From: Tulasnella sp. 424
Taxonomy: Eukaryota; Basidiomycota; Agaricomycetes; Cantharellales; Tulasnellaceae
Length of the DNA: 33,464 nucleotides
Reading direction: 5' to 3'
Assembly: GCA_019633425.1 (NCBI GenBank)
Contig: WSUB01000294.1
Span: 1-33,464, forward strand
The notes beneath the pieces are model-generated. The model did no database searches, had not been told where the DNA came from, and was given only the letters and a program-made list of their open reading frames with translations. This document shows positions 11,301 to 21,609 of the stretch, in pieces. Positions within the stretch are counted from its first letter, which is position 1, and each line of letters starts with the position of its first letter. The position numbers and the translations under genes were made by a program.

Positions 11301-13525
11301 CGGTCGTGGTCCACTCATCTAACGGAGGGAATAAAGTGGCCAAGCTCAGTCACCAATGCCAGTGCTATAGAGTCCGATTTCAAGCTATTCGGCACGGAGA
11401 AGGTCATGTGCTGGCTTGAGGTTATGAGCCTAGCCGGAGCTACGACGGATGCGATCCGAATGGCAAGGCGTGTGCATCAATGGTGTTCAGTGAGTAGAAA
11501 ACCCAATTCCAATGTCTTGAAGCGGCCAGGCGAACTGATTGAAGCTCATAGCAATGCCCCGTTGAGGGATCCGAGTTCAGTTCACTTGCCACATTGTGGA
11601 ATGATGTCCAGCGTTTCGTCACCATGTTCTCGGAGCCGATTTCGTTCGGACCGCTCCATATTTACGCTTCAGCACTTCCTCATTGCCCTGTAGAGACGGA
11701 AATATGGAACATTTACGGCAAACATGCGAAGGTTCAAACTCTACGGGGTCATCGGACTTCAACTTGGCCATCAAATCTCTGGGCTCGGTCCACCGGTAGC
11801 AATGTCCGAGCAGTTGCCGTGTCACCAGATGGCAAGCTGCTGGCGTCCGGATCCAGCGACGACAAGATTCGACTTTGGGATGCTCAGACCGGAACGGCGG
11901 TCGGTGAGCCATTCACGGGTCACAGCGACAGTGTAAATTCCATCTGCTTCTCACCCGATGGCAAGCTTCTGGTGTCCGCCGACAAAACAGTTCGACTTTG
12001 GGATCCTCAGACCGGAACGGCGGTCGGTGAGCCACTCACGCGTCACAGCGACACAGTTCAGTCCGTCTGCTTCTCACCCGATGGGAAGCTTCTAGCATCC
12101 GGGTCTGACGACAAAACAATTCGACTTTGGGATCCTCAGACCGGAGCGGCGGTCGGTGAGCCACTCACGGGTCCCAGCAGCAGTGTTTATTCCATCTGCT
12201 TCTCACCCGATGGCAAGCTTCTGGCATCAGGCTCCAAAGACAAGACAATTCGACTTTGGGATCCTCAGACCGGAGCGGCGGTCGGTGGGCCACTCACGGG
12301 TCACAGCGACAGTGTATATTCCATCTGCTTCTCACCCGACGGCGAGCTTCTGGCATCGGGGTCCCACGACGAGACAATTCGACTTTGGGATCCTCAGACC
12401 GGAACGGCAGTCGGTGAGCCACTCACGGGTCACAGCGATGAAGTTTATTCCGTCTGCTTCTCACCCGACGGCAAGCTTCTGGCATCGGGGTCCCGCGACC
12501 ATACAATTCGACTTTGGGATCCTCGGAGGGGAACGGCGGTCAGTGAGCCACTCACGGGTCACAGCAACCCGGTTTGGTGCCTCTGCTTCCTACCCGGTGG
12601 CAACCTTTTGGTATCCGGGTCCAGCGATGACACGATTCAACTTTGGGATCCTCCGATCGGAATGGCGGTCGATGAGCCACTCACGAGTCACGGCCACTCG
12701 GTTCAGTCCGTCTGCTTCTCACCCGATGGCAAGCTTCTAGCATCCGGGTCCGACGACAAAACAATTCAACTTTGGGATCCTCAGACCGGAACGGCGGTGG
12801 GTGAGCCACTCACGGGTCACGGCCACTCGGTTCAGTCCGTCTGCTTCTCACCCGATGGTAAGCTTCTGGCATCCGGGTCCCTCGACTGTACAATTCGACT
12901 TTGGGATCCTCATACGGGAACGGCGGTCGGTGAGCCACTCACGGATCACGACAGCAACGGAGTATACTCCGTCTGTTTCTCACCCGATGGCAAGCTTCTG
13001 GCATCCGGGTCCAACGGGACCATTCGACTTTGGGATCCTCGGACCGGAACGGCGCCGGTCGGTTTCACCCTCACGGATTACGACGGTAGCGCCATTCATT
13101 CCGTCTGCTTCTCACCCGATGGCAAGCTTCTGGCATCCGGGTCCTACAAGGAAATTCACCTTTGGGACCATCAGACCGGAACGGTCGGCGGTAAACCACT
13201 CCGGGGTCGTGATTCGGTCACATCCGTTCGCTTCTCGTCCAATGGCAAGCATGTCATGGCGAACTATTCCGATGGCGGTTTTGCCGCATGGGATGCCAAC
13301 ACAAGTCAAAGCCTTAACACTCCACCCAAGCTCCTGACCGGTTCAAATCTAGGTTATCAAGGTCACTGGATAAAAGCATTTCCCTCCCGCTTATTCTGGC
13401 TTCCTCCGCCATACTGGGGCAATTATCAGATCGAACGTCAGATTATCATCTCTGGCAAGATACTTGTTATCCTTTGTAAAAACCGCCTTTCCATTTTTGA
13501 CGTTTCTCAGATACTCGAGTCCTGA
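8339..13525 (+). CDS. NLR-like STAND protein: helical N-terminus, NACHT, WD40 repeats
   Basis: A candidate fungal immune/allorecognition receptor. Ten exons: 8339-8500, 8551-8684, 8737-8908, 8964-8991, 9049-9368, 9424-9563, 9614-9752, 9810-9852, 9904-11489, 11552-13525 (1565 residues, phases consistent). Residues about 45-160 look like an amphipathic helical bundle. Residues 165-400 hold a second helical region with the hydrophobic stretch PVVGNFVAAAAKVGLAF (about 250-267), placed as in the MLKL/HeLo-like N-termini of Agaricomycete NLRs. NACHT: Walker A GMAGRGKST (442-450), Walker B VVDALDECDD (about 540-549), and LLTSRPE (574-580). About 12 WD40 units follow (residues 992-1500). Exon 4 (28 nt) is required to keep phase between exons 3 and 5. 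The gene lies inside the 63-bp inverted-repeat pair. Cell-death function is inference from domain order. Confidence 0.85.
11800..13320 (+). repeat. WD40-coding tandem array, about 12 units of about 129 bp
   Basis: Units of about 43 codons repeat the pattern SVCFSPDGKLLASGS then TIRLWDPQTGTAVGEPL. Units 2-9 are close to identical at DNA level, sharing long stretches such as TTCTCACCCGATGGCAAGCT and CGACTTTGGGATCCTCAGAC. Differences cluster in two places: the two or three residues before VxS/C (DS, DT, SS, DE, NP, HS, NG) and the residues after GS (DDK, KDK, HDE, RDH, LDC). Units 10-12 are progressively more divergent, as is usual for the edge of an array. This is the high-internal-conservation pattern known from HET-D/HET-E-type NLRs. 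Confidence 0.9.
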
Positions 13526-13749
13526 GTCGCTAGTTGCACAGTGTTGTATTTCCTCTCAATCAAGATTCCCACTGAATTGATATCATGTTAAATCGCTAGT
13601 ATGATACAGGTGGAACCTTGCAGCATCCGAAGAACATTAGTAGCAGCACGACATCATTAGTTCACACCGTCTTTAGATCAAGTCGAAATTTGATATTCTC
13701 AATAACTCGTGAACTATCCCGTTTCATTTCCAATTCGCGATCCGCCGTC
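13526..13749. other. 3' flank of the NLR gene
   Basis: AT-rich, no open frame of note. Presumably the 3' UTRs of two convergent genes. Confidence 0.3.
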
Positions 13750-13769
13750 TGTAAGGGCGGATACTGATT

Positions 13770-14695
13770 AGTACTTGGACACATAGTACTGCGAAATTGG
13801 CATCGTACTATATGTTTTCGTGTTTCGGATGTTGTATGATTCCTTGCTTACAAGAGGGGCTTTGGAGCTGAGCCACCACTTGACCGTCTGCGAGACGTGG
13901 TACAGAACCGTCTCGCAGGTGACTGCAGCGTTGCTGCCGATATCTCCGACAGTCTGACTAGTGAAGAGTCTCGTTAGTATAGAGCAGCTATGAGTTATGA
14001 AATTGCTTACAAAAAGCCCCACATTCGCTTGGGTTGCCACAGAATGTGCCGGACCACTCGTCAAATGAGCCTTCAATCTTGCTGATGTACCACTTCACGG
14101 AATATTGAGAACCGAACTGGTCTTCGGCATCCATAATGCACGCGCAACGGAGGGGCTCAATCGCGGTAAAGTAAATGCCCCTTTCAGCAGGCGAGAAGAG
14201 GGAGCCATCGGGATGCAGTGGTCTAGAAGAGGGTGTATGGATGTAGTAATTCGTAGGAAGTAGGTCCGAGCGTAAAGGGGCACCTTCCGGAGCGAGAGGA
14301 CGCCCTGAATGATCACAGCCGAGTAAAGATTCCGGTCACCGGACTTCGCAAGCTCTTGACGACGGGCATTGATACGGCCAAACTTGGGATGGACAAATGG
14401 CTATCGCGAGGGTGTGTCAGGGACGGGGGGAATGGGGGGCAGCGCGCTTTGTCGGCGAGACCGAAGTGTTCTTGTTGGGATAATGGACTGCAGCTGAGGG
14501 ACGGAAGAGCTCGAGGAATACATGGCGGTAGAATGCCGCGAGCACGCTGTAAGAGTATGAGAGTAAAGGGGAGGCCAGCCGGCGGCAAAATCAGATAGAA
14601 AAGAGGGTATGGGGGTGGTCGTTGAGGGGTGTGGGGGCTTCAGTCCAGGGTGAAATATATACGTTGGTGGCAGCGGGGTCGCCGGAGGTGAGCAT
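13770..14695 (-). pseudogene. uncharacterised gene, probably damaged
   Basis: I do not recognise the family. Reading the minus strand from an ATG at 14695, the frame (MLTSGDPAATNVYISPWTE) runs into an in-frame TGA and then continues protein-like (VLAAFYRHVFLELFRPSAAV). A 60-nt intron (GTCTCG to GATAG) leads to HPKFGRINAR. Another intron of about 60 nt leads to a long open frame with LLPTNYYIHTPSSRPLHP, GIYFTAIEPLRCACIMDAE and SVKWYISKIEGSFDEWSGTF. A typical intron follows, but the best last exons (TVGDIGSNAAVTCETVLYH, ending YYVSKY before TAA near 13770) are out of phase. One internal stop and one phase break suggest a pseudogene; mis-assigned introns are the alternative. It lies inside the inverted-repeat block, tail to tail with the NLR gene. 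Confidence 0.4.
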
Positions 14696-14837
14696 GGCTC
14701 GCTAGTTAGTTTGTTGAATTTTGCGAGGCGCAAGTTTCCAATTTTGCAGGTGGGTCGGCGGTCGGACGTTGGGACGTGGTCGATGGATGGTGATCATAAT
14801 TAGGCAGGCACGGGTGGTGTTTTCCTGGCATTTCAAG

Positions 14838-14900
14838 TTGGCCAACGAGGCATAGTCAGACGGAGTTAAGCTGAGCTAAGTTCCGAATGGTACAAGTTGT
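14838..14900 (-). repeat. right arm of 63-bp inverted repeat
   Basis: Reverse-complement partner of 7073-7135, with 5 mismatches by eye. It lies in the divergent interval between the damaged gene (start 14695, minus) and SEC24 (start 15012, plus), 112-174 bp upstream of the SEC24 ATG. Relative to the nearest outward-reading housekeeping gene, both arms have the same orientation. Each could therefore be a promoter element or a transposon end. Confidence 0.8.
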
Positions 14901-15011
14901 ATATCCAGGCTCTCGTTGAGTTGTGTGTTTGGTTCAAAGTTGAACCGCCGGAGCGCGTCTCTCATCTTTTCAATCTGGACTGGCCAGCTCTCCTGAACGC
15001 TGACCATAAAC

Positions 15012-18000
15012 ATGGCAACATCTCGCCCGCCAGCTGCACAAGGCATATCTCAACCACCCCACAGCGCAGGGAAACGATTCAAGGGACTTCGATCCGTATT
15101 GGACCCATCACAAATTCCTTCCGCAGCTGGTCACAATTGGGCAGATCAGCGTCGATGGCAGAATAGACCGTACAATACCACCACGGACGTGGAGATTGAA
15201 ATCCCATTAGCGGGAACGGACTGCGTGTATGTGGATCAAGGTAAGTCGTACGACCGTTTCAGTGTTCTGATTTGATGCTCACAACTACATCGGACAAAGG
15301 GCACTCGACACCAAGGTTTCTGCGGATGTCGGCTTACGCGATGCCCTGCACGTACGACCTCGCAGAGACTTGCAACATACCATTAGGATTTGTCTTGCAA
15401 CCATTCGCGGATCAGCTTCCCGAAGAAGAGCCAGTTCCTCTTGCAACCTTCAATGATCAACCGCCGCCTCGTTGTGACCACTGTGGAGGGTATATTAACC
15501 CTTGGGTTGCGTGGTCTGCCAGTGGACAGAGCTGGGTATGCAACCTGTGCGAAACCTCAAACCCAGGTAGATCGCGTTAACCTGCCCCATCATCCAACGT
15601 GGACGTTCTGACCTTTGGGTTACACAGTCGCCCCAGAGTACTTCTCTCCTATCGACTTCAACGGCCGACGCATGGATCACGCTTCACGCCCCGAGCTCAA
15701 CTTCGGAACAGTGGATTTCGCGGCGACATCGAAATACAACGCCCCCCAACCTTTACCTCGGCTTCTTCCGTCCTTCGTTCCGACGCCCGACTCAACTTCC
15801 CGGCGCACGTCGCTGTCGTCACCTCCAGAACTCCGAGATCCAACCCCACTCCGGACTCTTTTCGTGATAGATGTTAGCTCGTCCGCTATACATCGTGGCC
15901 TTCTCCCAGCCTTCTGTGAGAGCATTCGGGTCGGATTATACGGCGGGTCACCAAACGAGGTCAACACCAGCATGTTTGGCGGAGAAGTAAATCCTTCTAT
16001 GAAGGTTGGCTTCATGACATTCAACGAGTCTCTTCAGTTCTACGAGTTGTCTGTGAGTGTCTTTGTTTGCCCTTCGTTTTGATAATCTTCGACTAAGATC
16101 GTTTTCAACTCCTTGAGGAAAGCCAGATCAGACTCAACCTGGAATGCTTGTCGTCCCAGACGTAGATGAAGTCTTTGTTCCGACGCTGGACAGAATATTT
16201 GTCGATCCCCAGGAGTGCAGGTCTGTCACTACAGTCGGGTCGCGTCGAATGGGTAACTGACAAATAACTCAGGGAAGCGATCGAAACGCTTCTCGCGGCA
16301 ATTCCGCGTATGTTCGCGCACGTAGTGTCTACCGGCTCAGCCCTTTGCGCAAGTTTACAAGGCGCGCTTGCCTCGCTCGTAAGGAACTATTTTCCCCCGG
16401 TTTAGATTCATCTTATTGACTGGGCGTCTCTACAGTCACGCACGGGTGGGCAAGTCCTCGCATTCACAGCATCTCATCCAAACTTCGGTCCCGGCATGCT
16501 TACACCCCGGACTGAGGGAGAGCTGTACGGAACGCAACAAGAGCATAAACTTTGGGAGCCGCAAGAAGTTGTCTGGAAGGATCTAGCTGAGGAATCTGCT
16601 GAGTCCGGCGTCGGGGTCAACCTTTGGGTGTTCCCCGATAGGTGGGCCGATTTGGGCAGCATCGGTAAGGAGGGTGATGTAATTGCTGTTTTATATGATG
16701 GTTTAACACGCCCTTTGTCGTCCTCTCCTTTAGGCTCGATCTGTAACACAACAGGCGGCGATCTACACTTCCATCCAAGATTCCAGCCTGATCGAGACGC
16801 CCACCTTGTTCAATCCGAGATCGCACGCACTCTCAGACGAACCACTGCGTACAACTGCTCCGTACGAACAAGATGTTCAAACGGGCTACACGTCTCCTCC
16901 TACGTTTCTCTCCTCCACCAACCTACGGCCGACACCCTCACCGTTGGTACAATTTCGGCGGATTTGGCCATTGGTGCTAAGTTGGAGCATGTTGGCAGCG
17001 GAATCAACGATGACCAGAGGAAGAACGTGCACATCCAAGCTGCAGTGTTGTACACGAGCGTTGAAGGGCAAAGGAGGGTCAGGGTATGCAACGTCGGAGT
17101 TCGGCCGAGCACAATGGCGGGGAATGTATTCAGATGGGCGGATCAGGACACTGGCGTTTGCTTGATGGCGAAAGAGGGTGAGGACTTCTTACCGACCACA
17201 AAGGGTCTGAGCAAGCAACTCATGTCTTTCATTCCGCATTGTAGCTGCACTGGCGATGAGCAGGAAGATGCTCACAGAGATCCGAGAAGACCTTTCGCAG
17301 CGCTTCGTCGACCTTCTTGTCGGTTATAGGAAAAACTGCGCTGCCTCGACAGCTCCTAGCCAGGTGCGCTTCAAGGAATTCGAGTTCTCTCTGCGTACCG
17401 TCCAGCGATTAATTAGCGATCTTCCTAATGAAGCTTATTTTGCCCGAGAGCTACAAGTTACTCCCTGTTTTTGGAGGCGCAATTTTAAAGACCCAGGCAC
17501 TGAAAGGTGCAAGCAACGCTCATTCACCAGTTTCACCGTCATTCACACTAAAACTACACTTACAGGCGGACCTGTCTCATCCGACACACGAGCTATTTCT
17601 CGCCATCGAATTCTCTCATCCGGGGCGTCCAGCTTGATGGCATACCTCTACCCTCGGGCTGTTGCGGTACACGATCTCCGCCCCACTACCGCTTTCCCAG
17701 ACCCCACAACTGGACGACTCTCTCTCCCTGCCCCCATGCCCAATAGTTATTTATGGATGGAACCCGATGGGGCATATCTTATGGGTGAGAGCCGGATCTC
17801 GTCGCTCGCAAGGGACATTGTAGGCTGACCGCATCGCGTTTCCCAATAGACAACGGTTTTGTTACGATCCTGTGGCTCGGAAGTAGCGTATCCCCTCAAA
17901 TATTACTGGATCTATTTGGAACGGATGGTTCGTCGACCCTAGGCCCGGGAATTGTGAGATTGGGATTGCCGGCACACCTGTTAACTATGCGGCTGACCAA

Positions 18001-18396
18001 ACTTCCGGATATTTGCAGTCCCGATTACCAGTTTTCGAAACCCAGCTATCAGTTCAAGTTCGAAATCTCATCACGCACGAAGAAACTTGTCGTGGAGGGA
18101 GGGTCGTGCCTTTCCTCGTGGCACGACAAAACATGGACGCTGCTGAACTAGAATTCGGAAACATGTTGGTGGAGGATGAGAATAACGACATGATGTCCTA
18201 CGTTGACTGTGAGTGTTGTTTTGTTTCGATCCGAGTTTCTCCTCTCTCTCACAGTCAACGAATCCCACCTTCAGACTTGTGTCACTTGCACCGTCAGATA
18301 AGCGATAAGGTATACTACATCTATCTGCAATCATAGTCGATTTACTGAATCTCTTGTCCCTTCCAGCTCACCGCAGCTCAGCAAAGTTGGTGGTAA
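15012..18396 (+). CDS. COPII coat cargo adaptor, SEC24 family
   Basis: Selects cargo in ER-to-Golgi COPII vesicles as partner of SEC23. Fourteen exons: 15012-15240, 15300-15566, 15628-16052, 16123-16220, 16273-16378, 16436-16664, 16734-17177, 17245-17363, 17434-17506, 17566-17784, 17850-17953, 18019-18208, 18275-18309, 18367-18396 (855 residues, phases consistent). The zinc finger has Cys135, Cys138, Cys157 and Cys160 (CDHCGGYINPWVAW..CNLC). The trunk starts LRTLFVIDVSSSAIHRG; beta-sandwich, helical (AMSRKMLTEIREDL, ILPESYKLLPVF) and gelsolin-like parts follow, ending YLCHLHRQISDK then LTAAQQSWW. The DQGHSTPRFLR block before the zinc finger recalls the Sfb3/Lst1 and SEC24C/D branch. The region before that block is only about 75 residues, short for the family. 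The 3' end is duplicated at 31660-32049. Confidence 0.92.
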
Positions 18397-19788
18397 CTCC
18401 GCCTCGCGTACGACTTCCAGAATGTATAGACACCGATAGCGCGATAATAGACACAATATCTTCCGGTCCCTGAATGGATTTGGCTGTCCACGACTCGCGT
18501 TAACGTCGTGTGTTCGCTGTGTTGGTTTAGAACGACGTGACTGGACATCCCCCTCGGCCTGTTCGAGTTGATGCGATCGGGGTGACGCGGCAAGACGGAG
18601 AAATATTTGCACGTTCTACGTGGCACGCTGGTGGATGTCAAGCACAAAGTCGTGGAGCGAATTCTAAAATGAGAGCATCATCTAACCGAGATAAATATTC
18701 GAAACCAAGTGCGCCGAAACTTTAGAAATAACGGAGGGAGAAGGATACGAAAAGACAACAACACTAGAGGAAACAACAAGCTAGCCGAGAAAGAAAGAAA
18801 GAAGGAGCCGAGTCTTTTACAAGTCAAAACCAAACCTGAAACGATACAGGAAAACAAGTCTAGAGGAAAGGAAAGCCACTTGGGTAGGGTAGCTGGCGGG
18901 CGCCAGTCCCGAGAAGAAAGGTACCTGTTGAAAAAGATGAGGTTAGCGCTCGCGTTAAACCCGTTGAATCTACAAGGGAAGGTGGCACGAACCCTTGACA
19001 AGTGGCCGGAGATTCCAAGAACGGCCCTTCGTACGAGTCGTCATCTTCATCCCGATACTCCTCGACCGGCGAGGAGCCTATCAAAAAAAGTAGTAGATTG
19101 TAGGTTTAGTTTAGCGATCACGTTAAAACCCGTTGATTCTAGTACGGGGGAAACACGAACCTCTGATGAGTGAGATCCCTCTCTCGGGCGGAATGGTGTT
19201 CCACCGCTCGTCCCGGCCGGGTCGCAACACTGACACTCCTGACATCAACAGGGACGCAGTCCCCGGATGTGTCAGAGAGGTTGGCGCGGCGGTATACCCG
19301 GTGGGGTCCGTTGCTGGGGTCGCGTCGCCGACGCGCTTGAGCCACGAACCCAGACAGTATGAGACGGTCGCGGCTGCTCGACGTAAAGTCCGACTTGACC
19401 GGCAAGTCAGACTGCTGCGCTCGTCGTTTCGCGTTCTCCTCCTCCTCCTTCGCCAGCGCCCTGGCCTCTTCCGCATCCCAAATGCGGTCCGCTTCCGATT
19501 GTCGCAATGCTTGAGCGTTCTGGGGATCAACCTCCAGAGCTTCGACTAGGCGGTCTATTGCGAGCTGGCGCGCCCCGTCCTGCGGGTCGCGCCTATGGTT
19601 GTCGGATGAACGTGGAGACCGTTCGGCAGTGGGGGCAGAAAGATACCCCGAGTCGATTGTGGAGGGTGTGTTGATGGCTGAGCGTGGCGGAGGGAGGAGG
19701 GGCGAGCTGGGAGCGGTAGGGGTCGAGTTGGGGAGGGGGGCGGCCGCCACTGGATACTCCGCTAAACGGAGCGTAGGGTAGGGATTAT
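18121..19788. repeat. segmental duplication, source-side copy
   Basis: Nearly identical, by eye, to 31660-33464, apart from a 121-bp net insertion, a 6-bp deletion and several small indels in the other copy. The unit covers the last coding exons of SEC24, the spacer, and exon 3 of MFF-family copy B. The true outer end is unknown because the partner runs off the window. Confidence 0.85.
18397..19138. other. 3' spacer between SEC24 and MFF copy B
   Basis: No gene is supported. 18390-18570 is the block also found at 3525-3697 and 32043-32225. 18660-19000 is purine-rich on the plus strand (T-rich in the MFF transcript sense), including a GAAAGAAAGAAAG run near 18788, and resembles the T-rich 3' flank of copy A. 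Open frames here (18378-18647 minus, 18537-18725 plus) are judged non-coding. Confidence 0.45.
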
Positions 19789-20168
19789 ACGGGTCGAATC
19801 CCTCCCTCGGAGTACAGAAACACTAGACGAGAACAGTAGAAGATGTTAGTTAGCGGAAGACGAGCGAAGATAGTCGAATTGTATCGAAACATACCTCAAG
19901 AGGGGGCGGGGTGATTGGGGGATATTTCCGTTCCTGCTCCCCGGTCGAAAGCATCAGCATTGTTTAAAATAAGCTCAAATGGTGGTGTCAAACTCACCCG
20001 TGGCTTGGAAATAGGCGACTTGATTGCTTTGAGGACCCGTCCGAGGACGGATGGCTTCTTAGGAGGTGTTGTGGCGGGTCCGGCTGGCTTGGGTTGCTGA
20101 CCCGTCGGCTCGTTCGTGCCCGCGGAGGACTTCTTGAGAGTGATGGTGGAGAGGAGTTTAAAGAACAT
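19139..20168 (-). CDS. lineage-specific basic/proline-rich protein, MFF-family copy B
   Basis: Function unknown. Three exons: 20168-19998 (171 bp, same length as in copy A), 19933-19895 and 19822-19139, giving 297 residues with consistent phases. It starts MFFKLLSTITLKKSSAG, with a Lys/Pro-rich first exon. Exon 3 begins with a Cys-containing segment (CFCTPREGFDPYNPYPTL), then Pro/Ser-rich sequence, then a charged helix (RQLAIDRLVEALEVDPQNAQ and DRIWDAEEARALAKEEEENA), and an Arg-rich tail ending HQRFVFPPY. The poly-Glu run comes from a CTC-type triplet repeat at about 19436-19450 and is one codon shorter than in copy C. No signal peptide or transmembrane segment is evident; much of it is probably disordered. 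It is tail to tail with SEC24, as copy A is with the aminopeptidase. Confidence 0.65.
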
Positions 20169-21115
20169 GATTTCTGAGAGTAGGTTGGCTCGAAGGTTGG
20201 TAGGAAGACAAGTGGCCGGAGGCGAGAGCGATGGCAAGAGGACTAGTCGAGTACGTGAAGAACGTCGAAAGTTGAGAGAGACGAAGAGCTCGAGAGAGCT
20301 GATTCTTATATTCCAGTACTGCTTACGTTCCATGGGAGGATTGGGCGACGATGGCGACTGCTCTTTGTGCTTGGGCAGACGTGTTCACTTATTCTGCCTC
20401 CGTTCGCAATTGATTCTCCCCGCGAAGGACAAGGAAAAGCTTTAGCGCCGAGGCGCACCGTCGCTAGCAACAGTCGATCGAACGTGACATCATAGATAGT
20501 AAACTTTTAGACCTCGCCGCCGACTTCCAAGGCGCCGAATCCTGCGAGGCAAGCTCAGGGACGTCGCCGATCCCTCAATTTACAGCTTAGACGTTTTTTC
20601 ACGCGTTCTGTAAACCTCAAGCCTGCTGCTTGGGTGTCTGGGGAGGACGGCGGTCAAGGGTTGACGCGGAAGACGTCATCGGTTTCTCTCTCCCTCCCAG
20701 AGGACCTTTTGTGGCTTTCTATTCCCCAAGAGTATCCCCGGCTACGTCCAGCCCATTCGCTCCGAGCCAAGGCAGTTACACAGTCCCAAAGTAGCTATGC
20801 GCGTTCCCAGCAGAAACGTCCTTGCTCCTTCGCCGAACCATGCCCGAGCCCGTCGCTCGTTTGCCCATTTGAGCGTGCACCACAGTGTCGTGTGTCTGGG
20901 ATATTTGAAAGGAATTGAGTACCTGCTTTGGGAATTGTGAGTGACGCGTCGAGTGGGTGATGCTGGGGTGCGCCAAGAAGGTCATTATCTGTCAACAACG
21001 GAGGCAAAATGTGGCCCCGTTTCCACTGGCGTAGTGCCAACATTTCCTCCGCCATTAGCTGAAGCGCACCACATAAACAACTGCAACGACGTTTGCATGC
21101 GACTCTCTTTTCGAT
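20169..21115 (-). promoter_or_regulatory. conserved upstream region of MFF-family copy B
   Basis: Collinear, in reverse, with 1640-2194 upstream of copy A. TATAAGAA (20303-20310) lies about 135 bp from the ATG. A segment of roughly 370 bp (about 20448-20818) has no counterpart upstream of copy A. At its borders the aligned sequence passes directly from TTTAGCG to the TCCTTGC side. Confidence 0.5.
20303..20310 (-). promoter_or_regulatory. TATA-like box of MFF-family copy B
   Basis: TATAAGAA on the minus strand, in the same position relative to the ATG and to the shared GCTCTCTCGAGCTC stretch as TATATAAA in copy A. Confidence 0.45.
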
Positions 21116-21120
21116 CTTTA

Positions 21121-21609
21121 CTCGGAATCGGCTGAGCTCTATTCCCCAGCCTGCAGTCGCCCCGGCAGGCGCGACTCGATGCCCGAACCGCGTTCGAGCA
21201 CAGGACCATATCTTTTGTATACTGGTACAGACTGTTCTATTGCATCCATTGTTTTCTTAAGGTTTGAATGGAACAATAATCCAGATCGGGTATCAGCACT
21301 GTTGGGGTGTGACCAGGCAATGTCCAGGACCAGGCCTTGCGCATTGTACTCAGAACCCATCTAGTTGAGTCGGTAATGGGCACGAAGCACCCATGTAATT
21401 TGTAATACAAGGAGAATTGTTAACGAATTATCATTGACCTGAATCGGAGCAAAACGTATCCAATAAGAAAGCTAACAGCGAGGCTGCGTATAGCTATATA
21501 TAGTCCGCATAAGAGCCAAAAGAGAGGGTGAATAAGAAAGCGCGTAAATAAAGTGAGACGACGAAGGAGACGGGGCAAATGGTGAGGGGAAGGTGTTTAA
21601 GCCAAGACG
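21121..21609. other. intergenic stretch
   Basis: Short open frames on both strands, none recognisable. AT-rich toward 21400-21560. No repeat or RNA gene seen. Confidence 0.3.

Noticed and set aside
12156..13337. Two long plus-strand frames (12156-12740, 12801-13337) with repeated SHSRVTAT motifs
   Set aside because: Shadow frames of the WD40-coding repeat. Any second frame through near-identical 129-bp units looks repetitive and stays open.
18378..18725. Open frames on both strands in the MFF 3' spacer, repeated at 32031-32378
   Set aside because: Repeated only because the DNA is duplicated; differences between copies are mostly residue-changing, so there is no sign of protein constraint.
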